From Tritrichomonas musculus (Eukaryota > Parabasalia > Tritrichomonadida > Tritrichomonadidae): 64,000 nucleotides of DNA. A program made the translations under genes and the position numbers. Of this stretch, positions 37,305-44,828 are shown piece after piece. The stretch is taken from assembly GCA_039105265.1 (NCBI GenBank), contig JAPFFF010000007.1:3658001-3722000 (forward strand), given 5' to 3'. Below the pieces are notes generated by a model. That model was not told the origin of the DNA. It was given only the letters and a program-made list of their open reading frames with translations, and searched no databases. Positions within the stretch are counted from its first letter, which is position 1; every line of letters begins with the position of its first letter.

Positions 37305-37637
37305 TCAATAGATTAGCAAGCACGATAGCACGAATGCATCGGGTTTTATCTCATTACCATACAGGTCTGTGAACCATATTTTGAAATCTCGCTTGGTCCT
37401 ATTGAGCATCTCATATTTGCGATACTTGGTTTGCCGTCTGTTGGCTAGCATTATGAAGTGGTCACAGTATGGGTCAAATTCAACAATATCCGAGTGTACC
37501 ATCAAATCACCGATGATGGTCTTATTCAGGATAGCTCCCACATACTGCACTACGATGTATTTCTTGTTGCGACTATATATGAAATCCTCAGGTAGCTTAA
37601 ACTCGGTGGTCTGTGTATGGAAATAGCGCTTTGGCAT
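37305..37637 (-). CDS. Conserved 110-aa protein, possible minor capsid domain, E5
   Basis: One residue different from the E3 protein at 18936; see the E1 entry (4025) for motifs. Three bases downstream of the integrase stop, same direction, so probably on one transcript or tightly packed units. Confidence 0.65.
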   Translation of the reverse strand: MPKRYFHTQTTEFKLPEDFIYSRNKKYIVVQYVGAILNKTIIGDLMVHSDIVEFDPYCDHFIMLANRRQTKYRKYEMLNRTKRDFKIWFTDLYGNEIKPDAFVLSCLLIY

Positions 37638-37640
37638 TTA

Positions 37641-38999
37641 TTAGATAGCAAAGTACTGCTTATAGTCTTTACCTAGTGATGCATAATTGGTTGCCACGAA
37701 TCGGGTATACATAATGGGGACAGTTATAGTAGCTCGCTCATCATCAGTCATTGGCGTTCGACCAGTTTTGGTTTTGATATACGGAACATAGAACGCAGTT
37801 CCTGCTTGCTTATCATCATTCAACTGGAATCTACGATATGGGTTCAGCAATTTGCATTCGACGTTCCCATTATGGTATCTTATGAATTCAGCAATCTCAT
37901 TGAACACACGCCTCTGCTTCTCATGCTTCTTCTCAGTTTTGGATGTATCGTAATGGACCAATATGATATTACCCTTGCGATAACTCAGCAGACCATCCAT
38001 TTGCATATTATTTTTGACTCGACGTAGCCTCCTTTGGCAATCCCTGATGTATCTCCACTCCAAATCTGGGTTGTGCTGCATTTGATTGGGTGTGTAGTAT
38101 ATCTCCTTAGGCTCTTTCGCTAGATACGGGTCATAGAACGCAGTTCCTGCTTGGATTCCATCATCTCGGTAATTGGGATTGGGCATTCGTAGAGACCGAT
38201 GTGGTGTGTTGTTATAGTAGTGAACCATCTGTTGCATCAGGAATGGGTCTCCAATTCTACGATTATCTAGACCGAATGCATTGCGGAGTGTCCTAATGGT
38301 TGCATCAACGATTTTGTGAGCGTTGCTGTGTTTGGATTTATCGACAATCACTGCATTACCGTCAATCAACACATTTTTGGTACCTGCATATTTATTTTTG
38401 TCTGGACTTCTGTAGGGAATTATATCAAGCACTTTTAGTAGATTATTTTCACCATCACATTTGATGGTATTAAATTTGAAGTCATCATATTTATCGAGAA
38501 TGATTTTGGCGTACGCATCCTTAATGGTATCAGCTAGTTTGTTCTTAAGTGGTTTCACAATTAGATATCGCGTATTGACATTCACCATGATGAGGTAAAT
38601 GGTTTCATGGGGTACCAATTTATCGCCAGCCTTCGTAGTGTACTTCACAAACATCAAATCGACCTCCCAGCAGCCAGGTTCTAATGAGAAATCCGGTTTT
38701 GAATAATAATTACATGATTTCAATTTGAAGTCCTTCACGAATGGTTCATGATGATACTCCGGATTGACGATAAACAGTGATGGGTCCAATTTTGATATTT
38801 TGGATTTGAATGGGTACTTGAGCAATGACTTGTACTCATTATCGAATATCTTGAATGATTTCTTGTTGGTATTAGCCATTTCCTGGGGCGGAGGGGGAGC
38901 AGGAACCGCGTTCTCAGGGGGCTTAGGTGGTTCTGGGGGCTTAGGTGTAGCAGGAACTGCTTTCTCACCCCACAAGAATGATGTTACTTTGTGAAACAT
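37641..38999 (-). CDS. INT: Retrovirus-like integrase (452 aa), E5
   Basis: N-terminal extension of 50 residues is Pro-rich (KPPEPPKPPENAVPAPPPP). Core: first Asp in CWEVDLMF (about 112), second in IKCDGENNL (about 181), third in NAHKIVDATIRTLRNAFG (about 231), where Asp again stands in place of Glu; HYYNNTPHRSL follows. C-terminal third as in E1 and E3 (SYRKGNIILVHYDTSKTEKK, TVPIMYTRFVATNYAS). Insertions relative to E1 include two R16 words in sense (AGTAFY twice) and two near-copies in the Pro-rich start. Should carry out integration at the 6-bp staggered target. Confidence 0.93.
   Translation of the reverse strand: MFHKVTSFLWGEKAVPATPKPPEPPKPPENAVPAPPPPQEMANTNKKSFKIFDNEYKSLLKYPFKSKISKLDPSLFIVNPEYHHEPFVKDFKLKSCNYYSKPDFSLEPGCWEVDLMFVKYTTKAGDKLVPHETIYLIMVNVNTRYLIVKPLKNKLADTIKDAYAKIILDKYDDFKFNTIKCDGENNLLKVLDIIPYRSPDKNKYAGTKNVLIDGNAVIVDKSKHSNAHKIVDATIRTLRNAFGLDNRRIGDPFLMQQMVHYYNNTPHRSLRMPNPNYRDDGIQAGTAFYDPYLAKEPKEIYYTPNQMQHNPDLEWRYIRDCQRRLRRVKNNMQMDGLLSYRKGNIILVHYDTSKTEKKHEKQRRVFNEIAEFIRYHNGNVECKLLNPYRRFQLNDDKQAGTAFYVPYIKTKTGRTPMTDDERATITVPIMYTRFVATNYASLGKDYKQYFAI
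37790..37805 (-). repeat. R16 copy in E5 integrase (1)
   Basis: Sense, read as AGTAFY. Confidence 0.85.
38135..38150 (-). repeat. R16 copy in E5 integrase (2)
   Basis: Sense, read as AGTAFYDPY; a second in-frame copy about 115 residues before the first. Confidence 0.85.
38899..38914 (+). repeat. R16 near-copy (15/16) in E5 integrase N terminus
   Basis: GCAGGAACCGCGTTCT, antisense to the gene, read as ENAVPA. Confidence 0.7.
38950..38965 (+). repeat. R16 near-copy (15/16) in E5 integrase N terminus (second)
   Basis: GCAGGAACTGCTTTCT, antisense, read as EKAVPA. Confidence 0.7.
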
Positions 39000-39031
39000 T
39001 TAATGTGCAAAAATAATGGTCTCTATCGTGA

Positions 39032-39045
39032 CAGCAAAATTGCTG
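39032..39045. repeat. R14 hairpin word upstream of E5 integrase
   Basis: CAGCAAAATTGCTG in the 57-bp space between the 77-residue gene and the integrase start. Confidence 0.7.
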
Positions 39046-39056
39046 TTACCAGAAAT

Positions 39057-39290
39057 TTAGTGGTTATCGCTTGATAATTCAGCTAACTCATTTTCAAGTT
39101 TGGCAACCTTTTCCTTCAAACTATTGATGTCCTCAATCAATGATTCACGGACTGCGAGACCATTGCTACCCAGCATACCCCCTTTGATGTTATTGAGGTG
39201 GCCCTTATACATATAGCACTTCTCCTTGAGATCATGCTTGATGCGCTTCAACTCTGGAATCTCCTTTTTGTATTCACCCAATTCACTCAT
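39057..39290 (-). CDS. Coiled-coil 77-aa protein, E5
   Basis: Homologue of 8539 and 46726: MSELGEYKKEIPELKRIKHD, GMLGSNGLAVRESLIEDINS and a heptad tail. In E5 it lies between integrase and the 84-residue gene, not next to the TIR as in family I, so the gene has moved or the ends were rearranged. Unknown function. Confidence 0.65.
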   Translation of the reverse strand: MSELGEYKKEIPELKRIKHDLKEKCYMYKGHLNNIKGGMLGSNGLAVRESLIEDINSLKEKVAKLENELAELSSDNH

Positions 39291-39324
39291 TTAGATATGA
39301 AAAAAAGTGTTTTTTCAAGATTAA

Positions 39325-39579
39325 ATGTCATACGCGAAAGCGCAGGAATGTAATTCATACGAGGAACGCCGTGTATTAAGAGATTCAAATGGGCTCACGT
39401 ATTTCAATCACCTGGAACGTCACATGCGAAATAGGCGAACTATGAGTTGTACCAAACCCACAATCCCAAAATATGAAGATAAGGGGTGTGTCGTGCATGA
39501 CCCAATCATTAAGTCAACATCATCAGCAATACACCACTCGCTCAATCACCAGGTAATCCCAAATAATTCAAAAATTTAA
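39325..39579 (+). CDS. Conserved 84-aa basic protein, E5
   Basis: Counterpart of the 77-residue genes at 8291 and 46968: central FNHLERHMRNRRTMSCTKP and ending HHSLNHQVIPNNSKI. Divergent from the coiled-coil gene and overlapping the next convergent gene by 4 bp. Unknown function. Confidence 0.6.
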   Translation: MSYAKAQECNSYEERRVLRDSNGLTYFNHLERHMRNRRTMSCTKPTIPKYEDKGCVVHDPIIKSTSSAIHHSLNHQVIPNNSKI

Positions 39580-40010
39580 TGTCTTAGGATACCGTTCACC
39601 GCATCAGTACACTCATTCACAGTATTGGTGAGCTGATTTATTTTTGTGGTGATCACGCCAATGGTGTTCTCCAGAGTGGTAATCCGTTTGGTGTATTCAT
39701 CTACAGTTGATTGCAATGCATTGATGTCAGCTCGAATGCTTGCAAATTGGATCTCCACCAGGTTGTCATTATCAGCTGGCTTGGTGATCTTCTTGAGAAA
39801 CACATTACTAGAGCCATCCTTGCCAGTGCGTTTGGTAATCCTGTACTCGCATTCGGGTGTGATTATTTTGTAGGTTTTATTGAGGTAATTGGTGGTCTTC
39901 TCATTGAACATGTCCTTGTACTTCTGGTAGAACAGGTCGAACTCCTCTACTGAGTTGAACGTGCGTTGCTCCATCTTGTTATCATTAATAACCCTGATAT
40001 CGCAATTCAT
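39576..40010 (-). CDS. Coiled-coil protein (144 aa), E5
   Basis: Homologue of 7856: FNSVEEFDLFYQKYKDMF, YLNKTYKIITPECEYRITKR, then a coiled coil (IRADINALQSTVDEYTKRIT). Start taken at 40008-40010, preceded by TATTTTTGTCC; an upstream Met adds 18 unconserved residues. Unknown; probably oligomeric. Confidence 0.6.
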   Translation of the reverse strand: MNCDIRVINDNKMEQRTFNSVEEFDLFYQKYKDMFNEKTTNYLNKTYKIITPECEYRITKRTGKDGSSNVFLKKITKPADNDNLVEIQFASIRADINALQSTVDEYTKRITTLENTIGVITTKINQLTNTVNECTDAVNGILRH

Positions 40011-40060
40011 TTCAAAACGGACAAAAATATATTCATATGTATGTGGATATTCTATGATGA

Positions 40061-40312
40061 TCAAACCTTGTCCAGTATGGATTTACCTATATCATTAGCT
40101 TTGCTTACGTAATTGAGTCCAGTGCTGATGGTGTCTACAACTGGTCCAACACCTGGTATGAAGTCGGCGATTGGCTTGATCCTATTGATGATCCCCTTTC
40201 CAATATCAACTGCCCTTGGGAGGTTGCGGATGACAGTTTGAGCTGCATTCTTGAGCTTACTGCCGACGTTCTTGAAAGCGTTCTTAATCTTCTTGAAGAT
40301 GCCAATACCCAT
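40061..40312 (-). CDS. Small basic amphipathic protein (83 aa), pVI-like candidate, E5
   Basis: MGIGIFKKIKNAFKNVGSKL start (40310-40312), aligned with the E1 protein at 7565; the longer upstream frame is not conserved. Amphipathic Lys-rich helix, RAVDIGKGIINRIKPIADFI, then PGVGPVVDTISTGLNYV. IPGVG is conserved, matching an adenovirus-type protease site. Divergent from the capsid gene. Proposed membrane-active or capsid-lining role (inference). Confidence 0.7.
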   Translation of the reverse strand: MGIGIFKKIKNAFKNVGSKLKNAAQTVIRNLPRAVDIGKGIINRIKPIADFIPGVGPVVDTISTGLNYVSKANDIGKSILDKV

Positions 40313-40359
40313 TTGGTATATAAAAAAATGTGATTTCAAGCTTTTTTCCAAGATACAAA
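40313..40359. promoter_or_regulatory. Divergent start region, capsid / small protein, E5
   Basis: 47 bp with TATAAAAAAATG and AAGCTTTTTTCC runs; counterpart of 7516-7564. Confidence 0.5.
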
Positions 40360-42312
40360 ATGAGATACAGGAACGAAAGAGCTCACAATTTGAAATACGA
40401 GGTTGGGAATGTCAATGACACATTCCAGAAGATGCGAAATATCATCAATGTTAATGATGGTACCAGAAGCTTCTCATTTAGAACAGTCGATTGCCATGAC
40501 CAGCCAGCCCCATTTCACCAAGGCCAGTACTCACAGATTTCATTAACACATCCCGACCACTTCATTAGCGATATCGACAAAGGCTTCCTCACATTCCACA
40601 TCAAACTCGATTTGCAATTGAACACCGATTTGGCCAAATTGCAAGAGATCAATGATCCAAATAACTTCTATAAACTGTTCGTTGGATTTAAGTCCTCGAA
40701 CCAATTGTTTGACAGGCTCGAGATTCTCCATAACAATGTCAATGTAGGATATCAGCAAAATGAATGCATTCGCGAGGGCTTCCTATACTCGGTTTTGAAA
40801 CCAGAGACTGAGAAGATGCGCCGCAGATTCGTTCACAGCTTATGGGAGAACATCAGCAATTACAGTCAAACTCATGCTGGTTCATACGTTAATCTCAATA
40901 GCTTCAAGGATGGTGGTAAGACCACAACCGAATTCGACTTGAATGTACCATTTGATGACTTGCTTGCATTACAGGCATTCGACTTATTCCCTAACGGAAT
41001 CATTGGTGATTTATCCATTAGATTCCAAGTCAGTCCAGCTGGTCTTGTTTGGGCTGCCATTGACCCATACACGGTTGCTGAAGCTAAGGCATTCCTGGAA
41101 GATAATGATACTGTATCCCCAGAGGAACTCGACAAACTCAAACAAATCAAAGCTCATGGACATCTCAAACATCAATTCACTCAAATCGGTAATGAGGCTA
41201 TCATCCCAGGACCTGGTGATAATCCAAACCCACCATCTCCCGAACCAACACCAACTAAATATCAATTGAAGTATGAAGTTAGAGAACAATACGTATCTGC
41301 ATCTGGAGGTGATTTCGATGATCTGATTGAAAATTGTTCATTAATCTTTGCATTTACAGATGAAGAGTTTACTGAACTTGGAATTGAAAAGACTGATGAT
41401 AATAAAGCAATTTGCCAAGCTCATTATACCAAAGAACATGGTAAATTACCTCAACCATCACATGCAGGTCATGTCTACGTCAATTTCGTATCTAAAACCG
41501 AAGCTAATAAATTGATGAGTGCCCATTACTCATCACAACCAGCAACACTCACTGTTAACCGAATGACTATCACTCTCTGTAAGTCCAACATGCAAGGCTA
41601 TGGTGTTTGTGAAGCCACTCGTGCAAGCATTGAATCCATATTACGTGAAGGCCTAGTAATCCCATCTCAAAAGGTCGATTACCATGCATTCCCAATTGCA
41701 GCTGCCGCTAACGGAATCAAGTCTACATTGAATATCCCATTAATCAATGTCACAAGCATGTCATTGTTGTTCCCCAAGCATCACAATGATTTGACTGTAT
41801 TTGAGAATCCCGTTTACCAAAACTGCTTTTTGAATATTGGTGGTAAGAACTTCCCAGATGAGAATGTCAGTACCATTGGCGCCAGATTCTTCGAAAGCCA
41901 ATTAACTGCTGGAGACCTCGATGGTATCACACTCCAATGTTCAAAGGAATTCGAAGATAGCTTCACCATGCCCAAGAACGATGAAAATGGTGTCCGATAT
42001 CGCAATACATTGAGTGATGCCACATCATTTGTATTCAATGTCCAAACTGAACGTGCATCTGCTGGATACTGTTATGATGGCTTAGATGGTGGCAAAGGCA
42101 ATATCCAAATTCAAGTCAATGGTCAACCAATATTCACTGGTGATAATGATACATATTACAAGATTATCGAACCAAGTGGAGCCATTGTTAGACCACCACC
42201 TGTACAACTCTGTTTATGCAGAGACACCTACTTCAAGCTCTCACTCGATGGCCTTGAATATATCGATGATGAATCACCAGCTGGCTCACAAGTTGATCCA
42301 GAAATGGCATAA
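40360..42312 (+). CDS. MCP: Major capsid protein (650 aa), E5
   Basis: Start MRYRNERAHNLKYEVGNVND matches the E1 protein; ten residues upstream are not conserved. Same blocks as in E1: SFSFRTVDCHDQPAPF, SLTHPDHFISDIDKGF, LFDRLEILHNNVNVGYQQ, AIDPYTVAEAK, the GPGDNPNPPSPEPTPT linker, and IQIQVNGQPIFTG. The part 41240-41520 is about 94 percent identical to E1 in DNA and AT-rich, while flanking parts are nearer 80 percent, so this piece was probably exchanged with family I. Double-jelly-roll capsid assignment from size, beta pattern and context. Confidence 0.87.
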   Translation: MRYRNERAHNLKYEVGNVNDTFQKMRNIINVNDGTRSFSFRTVDCHDQPAPFHQGQYSQISLTHPDHFISDIDKGFLTFHIKLDLQLNTDLAKLQEINDPNNFYKLFVGFKSSNQLFDRLEILHNNVNVGYQQNECIREGFLYSVLKPETEKMRRRFVHSLWENISNYSQTHAGSYVNLNSFKDGGKTTTEFDLNVPFDDLLALQAFDLFPNGIIGDLSIRFQVSPAGLVWAAIDPYTVAEAKAFLEDNDTVSPEELDKLKQIKAHGHLKHQFTQIGNEAIIPGPGDNPNPPSPEPTPTKYQLKYEVREQYVSASGGDFDDLIENCSLIFAFTDEEFTELGIEKTDDNKAICQAHYTKEHGKLPQPSHAGHVYVNFVSKTEANKLMSAHYSSQPATLTVNRMTITLCKSNMQGYGVCEATRASIESILREGLVIPSQKVDYHAFPIAAAANGIKSTLNIPLINVTSMSLLFPKHHNDLTVFENPVYQNCFLNIGGKNFPDENVSTIGARFFESQLTAGDLDGITLQCSKEFEDSFTMPKNDENGVRYRNTLSDATSFVFNVQTERASAGYCYDGLDGGKGNIQIQVNGQPIFTGDNDTYYKIIEPSGAIVRPPPVQLCLCRDTYFKLSLDGLEYIDDESPAGSQVDPEMA

Positions 42313-42354
42313 GAAATATGGCATTAGTGGTAAAAATATTTTTGCACTTTGGAA

Positions 42355-42987
42355 ATGTCTCTCCATAAGGCTAGAATTCTATCAAGTGAGAATGATGCGA
42401 GTGTTAAGCAAGAGCAGAATGTGAATATTAAGATCGCTGCGAATAGACCTCCACCTGTACAACCAGTATCATACCCTCAAGTCCCACAGATGCAACCCCA
42501 AATGGGATATACTAAAGGTTATCCTCAAAATGGCACACAAGATGCAAATTTTACTACAGCCTCGACAACTGGTCCATATCCATCAGTTGCTCCAATAAAC
42601 AGTCCACCCCAAGGAACTTCATTCCCTGAGTCTTCGACAATAGATCGTTCATTAGAACTTGACACTGACGACTTGGGTACCAAAAATAAATTCCTCGAGA
42701 TATTGCTGAATATCTATGAGACCAATCCACTGAGGATGAACAACTACCTAGTGTGCCATAGCAATACACTGATGGAGCTCATTAAGATACTCACTAAGGC
42801 TGACAAGGTTGAGTTGGTCATCAATGAGGATAGTGGGTGCACTGGTTGTGTTTCAAACTCGAAGTACATGAAAATCGATAAGATATTGGTGTCCAAAAAC
42901 GGGGTATCCAATGAGTTGAAATATGGATATAACCATGTATGGACCGAGCTCATAAGGCACTCGATATCACTCAAAATTTGTATTTAA
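42355..42987 (+). CDS. KARILSS protein (210 aa), E5
   Basis: Begins MSLHKARILSSENDASVKQE, followed by a Pro/Gln-rich, low-complexity region. The conserved C-terminal half is helical (NKFLEILLNIYETNPLRMNN), then a Cys cluster (INEDSGCTGCVSNSKYM), and ends LIRHSISLKICI. Copies at 47316 and 59778. Always lies before the membrane microprotein and ATPase. Unknown; the Cys-rich motif could bind metal. A capsid-associated or packaging role is suggested only by position. Confidence 0.68.
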   Translation: MSLHKARILSSENDASVKQEQNVNIKIAANRPPPVQPVSYPQVPQMQPQMGYTKGYPQNGTQDANFTTASTTGPYPSVAPINSPPQGTSFPESSTIDRSLELDTDDLGTKNKFLEILLNIYETNPLRMNNYLVCHSNTLMELIKILTKADKVELVINEDSGCTGCVSNSKYMKIDKILVSKNGVSNELKYGYNHVWTELIRHSISLKICI

Positions 42988-42997
42988 ATTTGCATAA

Positions 42998-43147
42998 ATG
43001 TCCAGCGCAAGTGAAATCATTATGAATATACTATTGGGGTTGATATTGGTGACCAATGTAGTTGAACTGCTATTACTGGTATCGGTTACAGCTGAAGATG
43101 AACCACCTGAGCTGACTGATGAGCTGAGGCGCACATTATATGCGTAA
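42998..43147 (+). CDS. Single-pass membrane microprotein (49 aa), E5
   Basis: Short frame between the KARILSS and ATPase genes: MSSASEIIMNILLGLILVTN, continuing VVELLLLVSV, then an acidic tail ending ELTDELRRTLYA. One hydrophobic segment of about 24 residues, no signal-peptide cleavage site evident. Homologues of 43 residues at 47902 (E4) and 59636 (E8) keep the hydrophobic segment, the VVE/IVE pattern, and the tail E-P-x-L-[ST]-[DE]-E-[LI]-R. Conserved position and pattern across two families argue for a real gene. Could anchor packaging or assembly at a membrane (inference). Confidence 0.75.
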   Translation: MSSASEIIMNILLGLILVTNVVELLLLVSVTAEDEPPELTDELRRTLYA

Positions 43148-43201
43148 TTGGCATCATCGCCACTTAGAGCTTTTCGCATAAAAAGCTTTATTTTTGATTA
43201 A

Positions 43202-44158
43202 ATGTTGTATTACAAGCGCCTACAACCAACCCTTTTCGACTATACATCTATTGAATTATCAGACAGTTCCAGTAGTGATCCAATTGATTTTGATACATTC
43301 GATAGGTACCAGAAGCAGCAACCGGTATCCCAGAGATTTGATGTTGACGAGGCTATGAGTGAGGCCTATTCCAAGAATAGGGATAAAATCACGAATGCAT
43401 CCATAAGGCCAATCGCTAATGGGATCTATGCGTGGTACAATACTTTGAACATATTGGTAGCATCACAAGGCAAAGGCAAGAGCCATACAGTAATTCGCGA
43501 TATCATTCAAATGAGTAGACTCAATAACGCTAATTTTCATATGATCGTGTATGTGAGTAAGAACGGTATTATAAATGATTCCACATTTGAATCTCAACAC
43601 GAGCTCATCAACCTGCCCATTGAGGTCGTCGCTGATAGTAATGCTGAACGGTATTTGAAGGAGCTCGATCTATGGAAGGAGTTATATAACAAATATAGCT
43701 CAGTTGGGAAGGCTACAGTTGAAGCGTCAGCTGGAGCAGACTTGTCTGCGACCGATTCCAAGCTGCAGCAGATGTTTGAGTTCCTCCATATCAGCAAACT
43801 AGGGAAACCCAATGTACCACTCAACACCATAATCCTGTGCGAGGACTTCATTAAGAGCAAGCTATTGAAATCAGCATACTTCACAAACTATATCACCCAG
43901 TTGCGTCATAAGAATTCAATCGTTTACATCAACATCCAGTTCTTCAAGGGTGTGCCAACTGATTACAAAAATAATTGTACATCATTCTTCATATTCAATG
44001 GGTTCTCACGACAGAAACTCAATTACATATATCAGCAGGTGAGCATACCTTGTGAGTTCGAGGAGTTGTGGCAAAAATATAGAACATTATCTGGACATGA
44101 TTTCATATTGGTGAACACTGTTGAACATGATATGCAAGTGGTGTATTCAAAGGTTTAG
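43202..44158 (+). CDS. ATP: A32/FtsK-like genome-packaging ATPase (318 aa), E5
   Basis: Walker A ASQGKGKSHT at about 88-97 and Walker B TIILCED at about 206-212; sensor-like YINIQFF and RQKLNYIYQQ downstream. The N-terminal 85 residues are Ser/Asp-rich, less conserved. Family members pump element DNA into the capsid. TTTATTTTTGATTA precedes the ATG. Convergent with the 159-residue gene, overlapping 4 bp. Confidence 0.92.
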   Translation: MLYYKRLQPTLFDYTSIELSDSSSSDPIDFDTFDRYQKQQPVSQRFDVDEAMSEAYSKNRDKITNASIRPIANGIYAWYNTLNILVASQGKGKSHTVIRDIIQMSRLNNANFHMIVYVSKNGIINDSTFESQHELINLPIEVVADSNAERYLKELDLWKELYNKYSSVGKATVEASAGADLSATDSKLQQMFEFLHISKLGKPNVPLNTIILCEDFIKSKLLKSAYFTNYITQLRHKNSIVYINIQFFKGVPTDYKNNCTSFFIFNGFSRQKLNYIYQQVSIPCEFEELWQKYRTLSGHDFILVNTVEHDMQVVYSKV

Positions 44159-44634
44159 GCAAAATCTGGGTCAGCATCCAATACCAAATCTTGATGCTTG
44201 CCGATGAATACATCAGGTTCCACAATATTGTATTTTTCACGAAGTTTTACAATGAGGTCCTTGGTGTTTATATTGGTTCTCTCAATTGAGTAGTTGTAAT
44301 ACGGACATTCCTTGAATTCGTGTTTTTCGGTATCCCCATTTACGAAGAACTCGTGCATGTTGGCACTCAATTTGCGTCTACTATTGGATGTCAATTTGAC
44401 GTATTCAAGGTTCATCTCCTTGAGCTTGTTAGGGTAGAATCTAATGGTTTCAGTATCATTCTGGAGTGATACGTATAGGACCTTTGCGAGGTACAGCGAG
44501 TTCTTCAAATTGAATGGTAACTTGTCACATAATATTGCGAAATTACATTTTGCAAATCCATCAGGCTTTGGTAATAGGGAAATCAATGTGTTGATGTATT
44601 CGTAGACAGTGAAATGGTTTGTGGTGGATTCCAT
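44155..44634 (-). CDS. Conserved 159-aa protein beside the ATPase, E5
   Basis: VYEYINTLISLLPKPDGFAK, CNFAILCDKLPF, VLYVSLQND, LEYVKLTSNSRRKLSANMHE, and YYNYSIERTNINTKDLIVKL. Homologues at 48969 (E4), 58245 (E8) and a truncated one at 54564 (E6). Always convergent with the ATPase and nearest the TIR. Mixed alpha/beta; no protease or nuclease motif seen. Unknown function. Confidence 0.65.
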   Translation of the reverse strand: MESTTNHFTVYEYINTLISLLPKPDGFAKCNFAILCDKLPFNLKNSLYLAKVLYVSLQNDTETIRFYPNKLKEMNLEYVKLTSNSRRKLSANMHEFFVNGDTEKHEFKECPYYNYSIERTNINTKDLIVKLREKYNIVEPDVFIGKHQDLVLDADPDFA

Positions 44635-44828
44635 TTGGTGGTGATAAAAAAATCAATATTCAAATTTAAAAATAGATGATGAATCTCACACCTCATACCT
44701 CACACCTCATACCTCATACCTCATACCTCACCTCAAATTGGTATAGGGGTACCCAAGAGGGGGGTCATAAAATTCATTTTAGGTAAATCCTTTAATTGGG
44801 AATCCTCATAAGTCCAAAAATAAATTAT

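Noticed and set aside
42967-43179. 70-residue minus-strand frame over the membrane microprotein
   Set aside because: Not conserved at the E4 and E8 loci, whereas the plus-strand microprotein is.
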